Below are positions 1-5,980 of a stretch of 6,622 nucleotides of DNA, in pieces. The DNA is taken from positions 1 through 6,622 of the forward strand of contig DUTZ01000009.1 in NCBI GenBank assembly GCA_012841845.1. The letters run 5' to 3'. The position numbers were made by a program, and so were the translations under genes. Below the pieces are notes generated by a model that searched no databases, was not told the DNA's origin, and worked only from the letters and a program-made list of their open reading frames with translations. The DNA is from Actinomycetales bacterium. GTDB lineage: Bacteria; Actinomycetota; Actinomycetes; Mycobacteriales; Mycobacteriaceae. How positions within the stretch are numbered: position 1 is the stretch's first letter; every line of letters starts with the position of its first letter.

Positions 1-657
1 GAACAGCCCGGCGACGGCGCCACCCGCGAGTCGCACCGGGATCGCCAGCGTCTCCGGGAGCAGCCGGGCGACGGTCAGCGGACGCGACAGGAAGTGCACG
101 GCCCCGCCGGCGACCAGCGCGAGGTCGTGACGGCGGCCCGCGTGGCTCCGCATCCCCTCCGGATCGACCGGGGCCGCGCCGTCCGGGCCGTCGCAGATGC
201 GGTCGAGCAGGCGGGCCGCGGAGAGCCCGTCCATGACCACGTGGTGGATGCGGACGAGCACCGGGAGCGAGCCGTCCGCCGCCCCCTCCAGGACGTGCAC
301 CTCCCAGAGCGGGCGCCCGGGGTCCAGGGGCCGGGAACAGAGCTCACCCACGAGGTCGAGCACGTCCGGGCGCTCACCCGGGTACGGCACGTCGTGCCGG
401 TGCACGTGGTCCGGGATGCGGAGGTCGAACGCCTCGACCCAGGCCGGGTGCCCGAGGTTGGCCGCGGAGTCGGCAAGCGTCCGGCGCAGTTCGGGGATCG
501 ACCGGAGACGCCGCCCGAGTTCCGCGGCCGCGCGCTCGAACGAGTACCCGCCGGGCATCCCCGAGGGGTCGAGGTCGAGGATCGCGTTGACGACGAACGA
601 CTGCTCCGCGGTCTCCAGGTAGAGGTACGCGGCGTCCCATCCGCTGATCCGCTTCAC
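1..657 (-). CDS. WS/DGAT-family acyltransferase, 3'-truncated by the window edge
   Basis: Third gene of the acyltransferase operon; the first 219 residues are visible and the C-terminal half lies beyond position 1 (the family is usually about 450-480 aa). Family members transfer a fatty acyl group from acyl-CoA to diacylglycerol or a fatty alcohol, giving triacylglycerol or wax ester at the membrane or lipid-droplet surface. The N-terminus MKRISGWDAAYLYLET matches the paralogues upstream. The active-site motif HHVVMDG is at residues 138-144, with His139 the expected general base. The PLW motif is at 116-118 and an N-L-G-H-P-A-W-V-E block at about 67-75. The GTG start at 657 is chosen because GGGGAG at 670-665 lies seven bases upstream and the start lies four bases past the preceding stop. 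It is the most divergent of the three paralogues (for example Trp at residue 7 where the others have Leu or Phe). Substrate preference cannot be read from sequence. Confidence 0.9.
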   Translation of the reverse strand, partial: MKRISGWDAAYLYLETAEQSFVVNAILDLDPSGMPGGYSFERAAAELGRRLRSIPELRRTLADSAANLGHPAWVEAFDLRIPDHVHRHDVPYPGERPDVLDLVGELCSRPLDPGRPLWEVHVLEGAADGSLPVLVRIHHVVMDGLSAARLLDRICDGPDGAAPVDPEGMRSHAGRRHDLALVAGGAVHFLSRPLTVARLLPETLAIPVRLAGGAVAGLF

Positions 658-670
658 GACGTCACTCCCC
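658..670 (-). promoter_or_regulatory. Coupled stop/RBS/start junction between acyltransferase genes 2 and 3
   Basis: On the minus strand, GGGGAG (670-665) is followed by the TGA stop of the middle gene (664-662), four bases, and the GTG start at 657. The Shine-Dalgarno sequence lies inside the last codons of the upstream gene, so translational coupling is likely. This decides the start of the truncated gene. Confidence 0.75.
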
Positions 671-2068
671 GGCGCGCTCCAGCAGGTCGTCGAGCGCCGC
701 CTCGATGCCGCGGGCGACCACGTCGGGGTCGGGCACGAGGTGCTCGCACGTGATGACGCCCAGGTCGAGGTGGTCGTCGAAGGACAGGCTGGTCACCGAG
801 ATCCCCGCGCCGTGCAGCAGCGGCCCGAAGGGGTGCATGTGGGTGATCCGGGCGCCGAGGAAGTAGATGGGGTTCCGCGGGCCCGGCACGTTGGAGATGA
901 TCATGTTGTAGATCACCGGGTGCCGGTCGGCCAGGCGGAGCGACTCGTACGCCCGCATCCCCAGGTCCAGCAGCCATCGCGGACTCATCCGGCCCCAGTT
1001 GTCGAGCAGCGCGGGGCGGATGCTCCCGGCCTGCTTCTTGGTGGTCTCCGACGCCGCCGCGATGCGGCGGTAGCGCGCGACCGGGTCGGCGACGTCCGTG
1101 GCGAGCGCGGCGAACATGGCCGAGACCTGGTTGGCGCCGCTCGTGGTGAGGTCGGCGCGGGTGGACATGGGGACGATCGCCACCATCGAGGAGGCCGGGG
1201 TGTCGCCGTGCCCGGCGAGGTAGTCACGGACGGCCCCGCCCACGACGGTGAGGAGGACGTCGTTGATCGTCCCGCCCCCGAGGCGCCGGCGGGCCTCCTT
1301 GACCCGGGCGAGGTCGAGCGTGGCCGTGGCGACCGCGCGGTGGGGGGTGAGCGTCCGGTTGAACAGCGTCCGCGGCGCCGTGAACGGGGCGGGCATGGAC
1401 TCGCCGCCCCCGGCCTGCTCCTTGGCCCGCTTCATCTCCTTGGGGATGGACAGCGTCTCGGGCAGCAGGCGGAAGAACGCCAGCGGCCGGCCGAGGAGGT
1501 CCCAGGCGCCGCCCGCGATGAGCTGCAGCGTGCTCGCGCGGCCCACGTGCGTGCGGACGAGCGTGGGGTCCTGGTCGGGTGTCGAGGCGTCCGTCCCCGC
1601 GAGCGTGGAGAGCAACTCCGCGCCGAGCATGCCGTCGATGATCGCGTGGTGGACGCGGCAGAACGCGGTGACCTCCGGCGCGTCCGGCTCGCCGCGCTCG
1701 ATGATCCACACCTGCCACAGGGGGTGCGCGCGGTCGAGCGGCTTGGAGGCCAGGCGTCCGCACGCGGCGAGCAGTTCCTCCTCCGTCCCACCCGGGCCGA
1801 GGTCGATCCGCTGCACGTGGTGGGCGATGTCGAAGTCGAAGTCCTCGACCCACGCCGGGTGGCCGATGTTGAGCCGCGAGTCGTGGATCTTGCGCCGGAA
1901 CGGCGGGATCGCCTTGACCCGCCGGGCCAGTCCGTTGCGGAGCCGCTCGAACGAATAGCCCTCCTCGATGGTCGAGACGTCGAGGTGGACGACGCCGTTG
2001 ATCACCATCATCTGCTCGTCGGTCTCGAGGTAGAGGAAGCTGGCGTCGAGGCCGGTCATCCGTTCCAC
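662..2068 (-). CDS. WS/DGAT-family acyltransferase (wax ester synthase/diacylglycerol O-acyltransferase)
   Basis: Complete 468 aa bifunctional-type acyltransferase, typical length for the family. It should esterify diacylglycerol or fatty alcohols with acyl-CoA for storage lipid. The N-terminal acyltransferase domain spans about residues 4-265 and carries PLW at 116-118 and the active-site HHAIIDG at 140-146 (His141 is the expected base). A Gly/Lys linker at about 208-227 precedes the second half. The conserved TINDVLL is at 267-273, and the C-terminal domain carries SNVPGP at 392-397 and FLGARITHMHPFGPL at about 403-417. All expected motifs are intact, so an active enzyme is likely. The GTG start at 2068 gives MERMTGLDASFLYLET, collinear with the paralogue upstream, with AAGGG at 2080-2076 as Shine-Dalgarno. 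It starts four bases after the upstream gene and ends four bases before the next, so it is the middle gene of an operon. Whether it favours triacylglycerol or wax ester is unknown. Confidence 0.95.
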   Translation of the reverse strand: MERMTGLDASFLYLETDEQMMVINGVVHLDVSTIEEGYSFERLRNGLARRVKAIPPFRRKIHDSRLNIGHPAWVEDFDFDIAHHVQRIDLGPGGTEEELLAACGRLASKPLDRAHPLWQVWIIERGEPDAPEVTAFCRVHHAIIDGMLGAELLSTLAGTDASTPDQDPTLVRTHVGRASTLQLIAGGAWDLLGRPLAFFRLLPETLSIPKEMKRAKEQAGGGESMPAPFTAPRTLFNRTLTPHRAVATATLDLARVKEARRRLGGGTINDVLLTVVGGAVRDYLAGHGDTPASSMVAIVPMSTRADLTTSGANQVSAMFAALATDVADPVARYRRIAAASETTKKQAGSIRPALLDNWGRMSPRWLLDLGMRAYESLRLADRHPVIYNMIISNVPGPRNPIYFLGARITHMHPFGPLLHGAGISVTSLSFDDHLDLGVITCEHLVPDPDVVARGIEAALDDLLERAGE

Positions 2069-2080
2069 GGCGTCACCCTT
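2069..2080 (-). promoter_or_regulatory. Coupled stop/RBS/start junction between acyltransferase genes 1 and 2
   Basis: AAGGG (2080-2076) overlaps the end of the upstream gene, followed by its TGA stop (2075-2073), four bases CGCC, and the GTG start at 2068. The layout and much of the sequence match the next junction at 658-670, including TGACGYCGTG. Confidence 0.75.
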
Positions 2081-3653
2081 CGTTCTTCGTGGTGGGGTTC
2101 TTCCCGGTCGCCTTCGTGGCGGCGGGGCGCTTACGCGCGGGGGTCTTCCGGGCGGTCTTGCGGGCCGGGGTCTTCTCGGCGGGCACCTTCTTCGTCGTCG
2201 TCGCCCCGGCCCCGCCCCCGCCGGCCCCGCCCTTCTCCCGGGTCAGTTCCAGCAGCCGGCCCATCGACTCCCGGATCCCCTGGGCGAACAGCTCCGGGTC
2301 CGGCACGAGGTGCTCGCAGGCGTTGATGCCGATGTCGAGCGTGTCGCCGACCGACATCGCGGTGACCGACAACCCCGAGCCGTGCATGAGCGGGCCCAGC
2401 GGGTACATGTGCGTGACCCGCGCGCCGAGGAAGTCCAGCTTCTCGCGGGGGCCCGGGATGTTGGAGACGATGAGGTTGTGCACCACGGGGTGCAGGTCCG
2501 CGAGGTGGAAGTCGCCGTACAGGCGCATGAGCAGCTGCAGCGCGGTGGCGGGCGCGAACTCGGCGACGTCCTGGATGAGGTCGGGCCGCAGGGCGCTCTT
2601 CGTCTGCTTCTTGCCCCGGCGCGTCCGCGCCGAGATCGCCCGCAGCCGCCGGAGCGGGTCCTGGATGTCCGTGCCGAGCGAGGCGAACAGCACGGTGACC
2701 CGGTTGTTGCCCGCGCCCGGACCGTCCGCGCGAGTCGAGACCGGCACCAGTGCCACGAGCGGCTTCTCCGGCAGGTCGTCGTGGAACCGCAGGTAGCGGC
2801 GCAGGCCGCCGCCCACCGCCGAGAGCAGTACGTCGTTGACCGTCACGCCGAAGGCCTCCTTGACCTCCCGCATGTCCGCCAGGTCGAGCGCGACGCCGGC
2901 GACCGCGCGGTGCGGCGTGATGGTGGCGTTGAAGCGCGTCCGGGGCGCGGTGAACGGCGCGGCCCTGGGGACGTCCGACGGCGAGGTGTCCGGTTCCTTG
3001 GCGGCGGTGGCCCGGCGCAGCTTGAACGGCAGGGCCACCGCCTCCGGCACGAGCCGGGCGAAGGTGAGCGGGCGGCGCACCATGTAGTCCCACGCGCCGC
3101 CGGCCACGAGGCCGATCGGGTTGGTGCCGCCGGCCTGCACGCGGACCAGTTCGAGGTCGCGGGCCGTGGGGCGCTCCCCGGCGGTGCTGAGCTTGCGGAG
3201 GATCGCGGCGCTGTTCGTGCCGTCGAGCAGCGCGTGGTGCGCGCGGAAGTAGACCGCCACCGTGTCCGGCTCCGCCAGGCCCTCGAGGACCCACATGTCC
3301 CACAGCGGCCGCGAGCGGTCCATCGGCCGGCCGCCGAGGATCCCGCACATCTCGAACAGCGCGTGGTCGTCCCCGGGCGGGTCGATCACCGCGCGGCGGA
3401 CGTGCTGGGTCACGTCGAGCTCGTACTCCTCGACCCACGCCGGGTGGCCCAGGTTGAGCGCCGAGTCGTAGATCTTGCGTCGGAACTCGGGGATCTCCTT
3501 GACCCGGCGGGCGATCTCCGTCTGGATCCGCTCGAAGCTGTACTCCCCGCGCAGCGCCGAGACGTCGATGATGAGGATCCCGCCCACGAGGAGCTTCTGC
3601 TGGGGCGTCTCGAGGTACAGCAGGCTCGCGTCGAAGCCCGTCATTCTCTCCAT
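2073..3653 (-). CDS. WS/DGAT-family acyltransferase with a basic histone H1-like C-terminal tail
   Basis: First gene of the acyltransferase operon, 526 aa from the ATG at 3653. Residues 1 to about 472 form a complete WS/DGAT enzyme: PLW at 116-118, active-site HHALLDG at 139-145, TVNDVLL at 271-277, SNIPGP at 397-402, and an FLGARVTHMYPLGPL block at about 408-422. It should acylate diacylglycerol or fatty alcohols with acyl-CoA. Beyond the domain the protein carries about 52 extra residues. These are a Gly-rich hinge (about 475-484) and a Lys/Arg/Thr/Pro/Ala tail (488-526) with 13 basic and only two acidic residues, including KTPARK twice. The start at 3653 is preferred over an in-frame GTG at 3665 because it aligns MERMTGFDASLLYLET with the paralogue; GGGA at 3663-3660 or GGAAGG at 3671-3666 may serve as RBS. 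The gene is divergent from guaA. The catalytic assignment is strong; the role of the tail is unknown. Confidence 0.94.
   Translation of the reverse strand: MERMTGFDASLLYLETPQQKLLVGGILIIDVSALRGEYSFERIQTEIARRVKEIPEFRRKIYDSALNLGHPAWVEEYELDVTQHVRRAVIDPPGDDHALFEMCGILGGRPMDRSRPLWDMWVLEGLAEPDTVAVYFRAHHALLDGTNSAAILRKLSTAGERPTARDLELVRVQAGGTNPIGLVAGGAWDYMVRRPLTFARLVPEAVALPFKLRRATAAKEPDTSPSDVPRAAPFTAPRTRFNATITPHRAVAGVALDLADMREVKEAFGVTVNDVLLSAVGGGLRRYLRFHDDLPEKPLVALVPVSTRADGPGAGNNRVTVLFASLGTDIQDPLRRLRAISARTRRGKKQTKSALRPDLIQDVAEFAPATALQLLMRLYGDFHLADLHPVVHNLIVSNIPGPREKLDFLGARVTHMYPLGPLMHGSGLSVTAMSVGDTLDIGINACEHLVPDPELFAQGIRESMGRLLELTREKGGAGGGGAGATTTKKVPAEKTPARKTARKTPARKRPAATKATGKNPTTKNEG
2076..2192 (-). 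other. Segment encoding the Lys/Arg-rich, HupB/H1-like tail
   Basis: Codons 488-526 of the first acyltransferase. The segment begins KKVPAEK, carries KTPARK at 494-499 and again at 503-508, and ends shortly after KATGK. Nine Lys and four Arg occur in 39 residues. The pattern is low-complexity and resembles the C-terminal tails of histone H1, mycobacterial HupB and HBHA. Neither sibling enzyme visible to its end has it: the middle paralogue stops right after its DLLERAGE end. Binding to DNA, acidic lipid or cell-wall polymer is inference. Confidence 0.8.
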
Positions 3654-3791
3654 GTGGCGTCCCACCCTTCCGGTCGCACCGGCCCACCGCGACCGTGACG
3701 TGCTCCATTGTGGCCGGGCCCGGCCCGGTTGTGGCCGAGTTCGTCGGACGGGACGGGGGAGCGGGACCCGTCAGGGCCTAGACTCGGGCCC
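3654..3791. promoter_or_regulatory. Divergent promoter region between the acyltransferase operon and guaA
   Basis: These 138 bases separate divergent starts and should hold both promoters. A perfect 9-bp direct repeat TTGTGGCCG occurs at 3708-3716 and 3729-3737. The copies are offset by 21 bp, about two helical turns, and place their faces on the same side of the DNA. The GC palindrome CCGGGCCCGG (3714-3723) lies between and overlaps the first copy. This could be an operator, but no known regulator is recognised. On the minus strand the best -10 candidate is a poor CACAAT (3713-3708) inside the first repeat, so the operon promoter is not firmly located. Confidence 0.5.
3779..3784 (+). promoter_or_regulatory. 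Putative -10 element of guaA (leaderless transcript)
   Basis: TAGACT fits the actinobacterial TANNNT -10 pattern and ends seven bases before the guaA GTG at 3792. A transcription start at that spacing would fall on the start codon itself, giving a leaderless mRNA, which is common in mycolic-acid actinobacteria. No good Shine-Dalgarno sequence precedes the GTG, which agrees with this. No clear -35 is visible in the G-rich stretch at about 3755-3761. Confidence 0.5.
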
Positions 3792-5396
3792 GTGGCCGAG
3801 AACGCACAGACCGACTCCCAGACCACCGCCGAGGCGGCGGCACCCCGACCCGTCCTCGTCGTGGACTTCGGCGCCCAGTACGCGCAGCTCATCGCGCGGC
3901 GCGTGCGCGAGGCCCGGATCTACTCCGAGGTGATCCCGCACACCGCGAGCATCGAGGAGATCCGCGCCAAGGACCCCGTGGCCCTGGTCCTGTCCGGCGG
4001 GCCGTCGAGCGTCTACGCCGACGGCGCCCCGTCGCTCGACCCGGCCGTGTTCGACCTGGGACTGCCGGTGTTCGGCATCTGCTACGGATTCCAGGCCATG
4101 GCCCGGGCCCTCGGCGGCGAGGTCGAGCACACCGGGAGCCGCGAGTACGGCCGCACCGACATGACGGTGGCGGGCGGCGACCTCCACGCCGGCCTGCCCG
4201 GGCACCACCCGGTGTGGATGAGCCACGGCGACGCCGTGACCCGCGCCCCCGAGGGCTTCACCGTGACCGCCTCCTCCGCCGGCGCGCCCGTCGCGGCCTT
4301 CGAGTGCGCCGAGCGCCGCATGGCCGGCGTCCAGTACCACCCCGAGGTGCAGCACTCGCCGCACGGCCAGCAGGTGCTCACCCGCTTCCTCACCGAGGTC
4401 GCCGGGCTCGAGCCCACGTGGACCGCCTCGGCCATCGCCGACGAGCTGGTCGCGGCCGTCCGCGAGCAGATCGGCGACGGTCGCGCGATCTGCGGTCTGT
4501 CCGGCGGCGTCGACTCCGCCGTGGCCGCCGCGATCGTCCAGCGCGCCATCGGCGACCGGCTCACCTGCGTGTTCGTGGACCACGGCCTGCTGCGCGCCGG
4601 CGAGCGCGAGCAGGTCGAGCACGAGTTCGTGGCCGCCACCGGCGCCCGGCTCATCACGCTCGACGACTCCGAGACCTACCTCGGCCACCTCGCCGGGGTC
4701 ACCGACCCCGAGACCAAGCGCAAGATCATCGGCCGCGAGTTCATCCGCTCCTTCGAGCGGGCCGTGGGCCAGGCGCTCGAGGTGCAGGGCTCCGACGGCG
4801 GTTCCGTGGACTTCCTCGTCCAGGGCACCCTCTACCCGGATGTCGTGGAGTCCGGCGGCGGCTCCGGCACCGCCAACATCAAGAGCCACCACAACGTGGG
4901 CGGCCTGCCCGACGACCTCGAGTTCACCCTCGTCGAGCCGCTGCGTCTGCTGTTCAAGGACGAGGTCCGTGCCGTGGGGCGCGAGCTCGGCCTGCCCGAG
5001 CAGATCGTCGGCCGCCACCCCTTCCCGGGCCCCGGCCTGGCGATCCGCATCATCGGCGCGGTGGACCGCGAGCGGCTCGACACCCTCCGTGCCGCCGACG
5101 CGATCGTCCGCGAGGAGATGACCGCCGCCGGGCTCGACGCCACCGTCTGGCAGTGCCCCGTGGTGCTGCTCGCGGACGTGCGCTCCGTGGGCGTCCAGGG
5201 CGACGGCCGCACCTACGGCCACCCCATCGTCCTGCGGCCCGTGTCCTCCGAGGACGCCATGACCGCCGACTGGACGCGCATGCCGTACGAGACGCTGGCC
5301 CTGATCTCCAACCGGATCACCAACGAGGTGCCCGACGTCAACCGCGTCGTCCTGGACGTGACGAGCAAGCCGCCGGGCACCATCGAGTGGGAGTAG
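3792..5396 (+). CDS. guaA: GMP synthase (glutamine-hydrolysing)
   Basis: Complete 534 aa GMP synthase, a cytosolic enzyme that converts XMP, ATP and glutamine to GMP in the last step of de novo guanine nucleotide synthesis. An Ala/Thr-rich extension (1-19) precedes the class I glutamine amidotransferase domain (about 20-205), with nucleophile Cys97 in GICYGFQ and the triad partners His183 and Glu185 in QYHPEV. The ATP-pyrophosphatase domain follows, with the PP-loop SGGVDS at 237-242. The C-terminal XMP-binding/dimerisation domain has [10 protein letters not shown] at 364-373, [13 protein letters not shown] at 407-419 and the terminal [10 protein letters not shown]. All key residues are present. 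The GTG at 3792 is chosen because the amidotransferase core begins 20 codons later and a -10-like TAGACT lies seven bases upstream; a farther in-frame TTG at 3708 would add 28 residues unlike the family. It is transcribed away from the acyltransferases and converges with the 5558-6622 genes. Confidence 0.98.
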   Translation: MAENAQTDSQTTAEAAAPRPVLVVDFGAQYAQLIARRVREARIYSEVIPHTASIEEIRAKDPVALVLSGGPSSVYADGAPSLDPAVFDLGLPVFGICYGFQAMARALGGEVEHTGSREYGRTDMTVAGGDLHAGLPGHHPVWMSHGDAVTRAPEGFTVTASSAGAPVAAFECAERRMAGVQYHPEVQHSPHGQQVLTRFLTEVAGLEPTWTASAIADELVAAVREQIGDGRAICGLSGGVDSAVAAAIVQRAIGDRLTCVFVDHGLLRAGEREQVEHEFVAATGARLITLDDSETYLGHLAGVTDPETKRKIIGREFIRSFERAVGQALEVQGSDGGSVDFLVQGTLYPDVVESGGGSGTANIKSHHNVGGLPDDLEFTLVEPLRLLFKDEVRAVGRELGLPEQIVGRHPFPGPGLAIRIIGAVDRERLDTLRAADAIVREEMTAAGLDATVWQCPVVLLADVRSVGVQGDGRTYGHPIVLRPVSSEDAMTADWTRMPYETLALISNRITNEVPDVNRVVLDVTSKPPGTIEWE

Positions 5397-5443
5397 GCCC
5401 CCGCCCCGCGTAGCGCCCCCGCGGTGCCCCGTCCCGCGCACAG

Positions 5444-5505
5444 CCACACGCTCCAGCATCATCCACACGCGAAATTTCCCGTGTGGATGATGCTGGAGCG
5501 TGTGG
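5444..5505. repeat. 62-bp near-perfect palindrome, probable bidirectional terminator or repeated extragenic element
   Basis: Perfect 26-bp inverted arms at 5444-5469 and 5480-5505 flank CGAAATTTCC. The GAAATTTC at 5471-5478 is itself palindromic, so the only break in symmetry is C5470 against C5479. Each arm has inner structure: CCACACG at 5444-5450 and again at 5463-5469, separated by CTCCAGCATCAT. It begins 47 bases after the guaA stop and lies 52 bases past the stop of the opposing gene at 5558, the right place to end transcription from both directions. There is no T-tract, as is common in high-GC actinobacteria. The size, perfection and AT-rich core exceed an ordinary terminator, so a dispersed palindromic repeat (REP or MITE-like) is possible. 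Confidence 0.8.
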
Positions 5506-5507
5506 AT

Positions 5508-5546
5508 CGGTGGGGTTGGGCGGTGGGGTCGGGCGGTGGGGTGAGG
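5508..5546 (+). repeat. Three 13-bp G-rich tandem repeats with G-quadruplex potential
   Basis: CGGTGGGGTTGGG (5508-5520), CGGTGGGGTCGGG (5521-5533) and CGGTGGGGTGAGG (5534-5546) follow the palindrome directly. On the plus strand the G-runs at 5512-5515, 5518-5520, 5525-5528 and 5531-5533, with loops of 2, 4 and 2 bases, match the G3+N1-7 quadruplex pattern. A fifth run is at 5538-5541. The array ends 11 bases before the stop of the opposing gene. No coding role is seen. Confidence 0.7.
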
Positions 5547-5557
5547 CCGGGCGTCGG

Positions 5558-5980
5558 TCAGCGGCGGACGACCATGAGCAGCCCGACGAGGATGACGACG
5601 ACGAGACCGGCGGCCCACATGAACGTGGTGCTGATCGCGGGCGCGCCGACGATCGCCCACACCGCCACGCCCATCGAGAGCAGCCCGGCGATCGCGAGGA
5701 CCGGCGATCCGGAACGCCCGCGGCGGGCGACCGCGGTCGAGCCGGTGTCCGCCGGGGCGGGCGCGGGGGCGAAGGTCTCCGGGCCGACGCCGTAGCCGAA
5801 CTGCTGCGTCGGGGTGAAGCCGGCGCCGTAGGGGAGCGGGTCGTCGAGCGGTCGGTCGGCGAAGGTGGGCGACGGGGTGGGGATCTCGTCGAAGGGACGG
5901 TGGGCCGGGTCGGTGGTGCGGGTGGGCATGCTCTCTCCCTGATCGGTCGTGGCGGGTGTGGTCTCGTCGTCGTCACTCAT
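5558..5980 (-). CDS. Small two-helix membrane protein, function unknown
   Basis: A 140 aa protein not recognised as a named family. Residues 1-90 look disordered and cytoplasmic: an acidic start MSDDDETT, then Pro/Thr/Ala-rich sequence and a Gly/aromatic stretch PYGAGFTPTQQFGYG at 50-64. A basic ARRGR at about 85-89 comes just before the first of two hydrophobic helices (about 92-112 and 117-138), joined by a short loop, and the protein ends in Arg-Arg. Both ends are therefore predicted inside, forming a membrane hairpin. The ATG at 5980 overlaps the TGA of the upstream gene in an ATGA, so the two are translationally coupled and probably work together. GGCGG at 5992-5988 is only a modest RBS. 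Given the PspC-type neighbour, a role in an envelope-stress module is a reasonable guess, not a demonstrated one. Codon use is like its neighbours. Confidence 0.8.
   Translation of the reverse strand: MSDDDETTPATTDQGESMPTRTTDPAHRPFDEIPTPSPTFADRPLDDPLPYGAGFTPTQQFGYGVGPETFAPAPAPADTGSTAVARRGRSGSPVLAIAGLLSMGVAVWAIVGAPAISTTFMWAAGLVVVILVGLLMVVRR

Noticed and set aside
740..2326. Long plus-strand open frame antisense to the middle acyltransferase
   Set aside because: It mirrors a gene with clear family motifs; long antisense frames are expected at this GC content. Its product is Arg/Val/Glu-rich low complexity without recognisable domains.
3654..3665. GTG at 3665 as start of the first acyltransferase
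   Set aside because: The GGAAGG RBS would abut it without spacing, and the alignment with the paralogue starts at the ATG at 3653.
2310..3698. Long plus-strand open frame antisense to the first acyltransferase
   Set aside because: Same reason: a GC-driven shadow opposite a well-supported gene, with no domain.
3708..3791. Upstream TTG extension of guaA by 28 residues
   Set aside because: The added residues are unlike the family, the TTG has no RBS, and the extension would cover the divergent promoter and the -10-like element.
5397..5443. Possible further element between the guaA stop and the palindrome
   Set aside because: Only GC-rich sequence without a clear motif or gene is seen.
3771..5660. 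629-codon minus-strand open frame opposite guaA
   Set aside because: It crosses guaA, the palindrome and the end of the 140 aa gene, with His/Gly/Ala/Arg-rich product of no recognisable fold.
5424..5795. Plus-strand open frame running through the palindrome
   Set aside because: It reads through the hairpin and opposite the 140 aa gene and has no recognisable domain.
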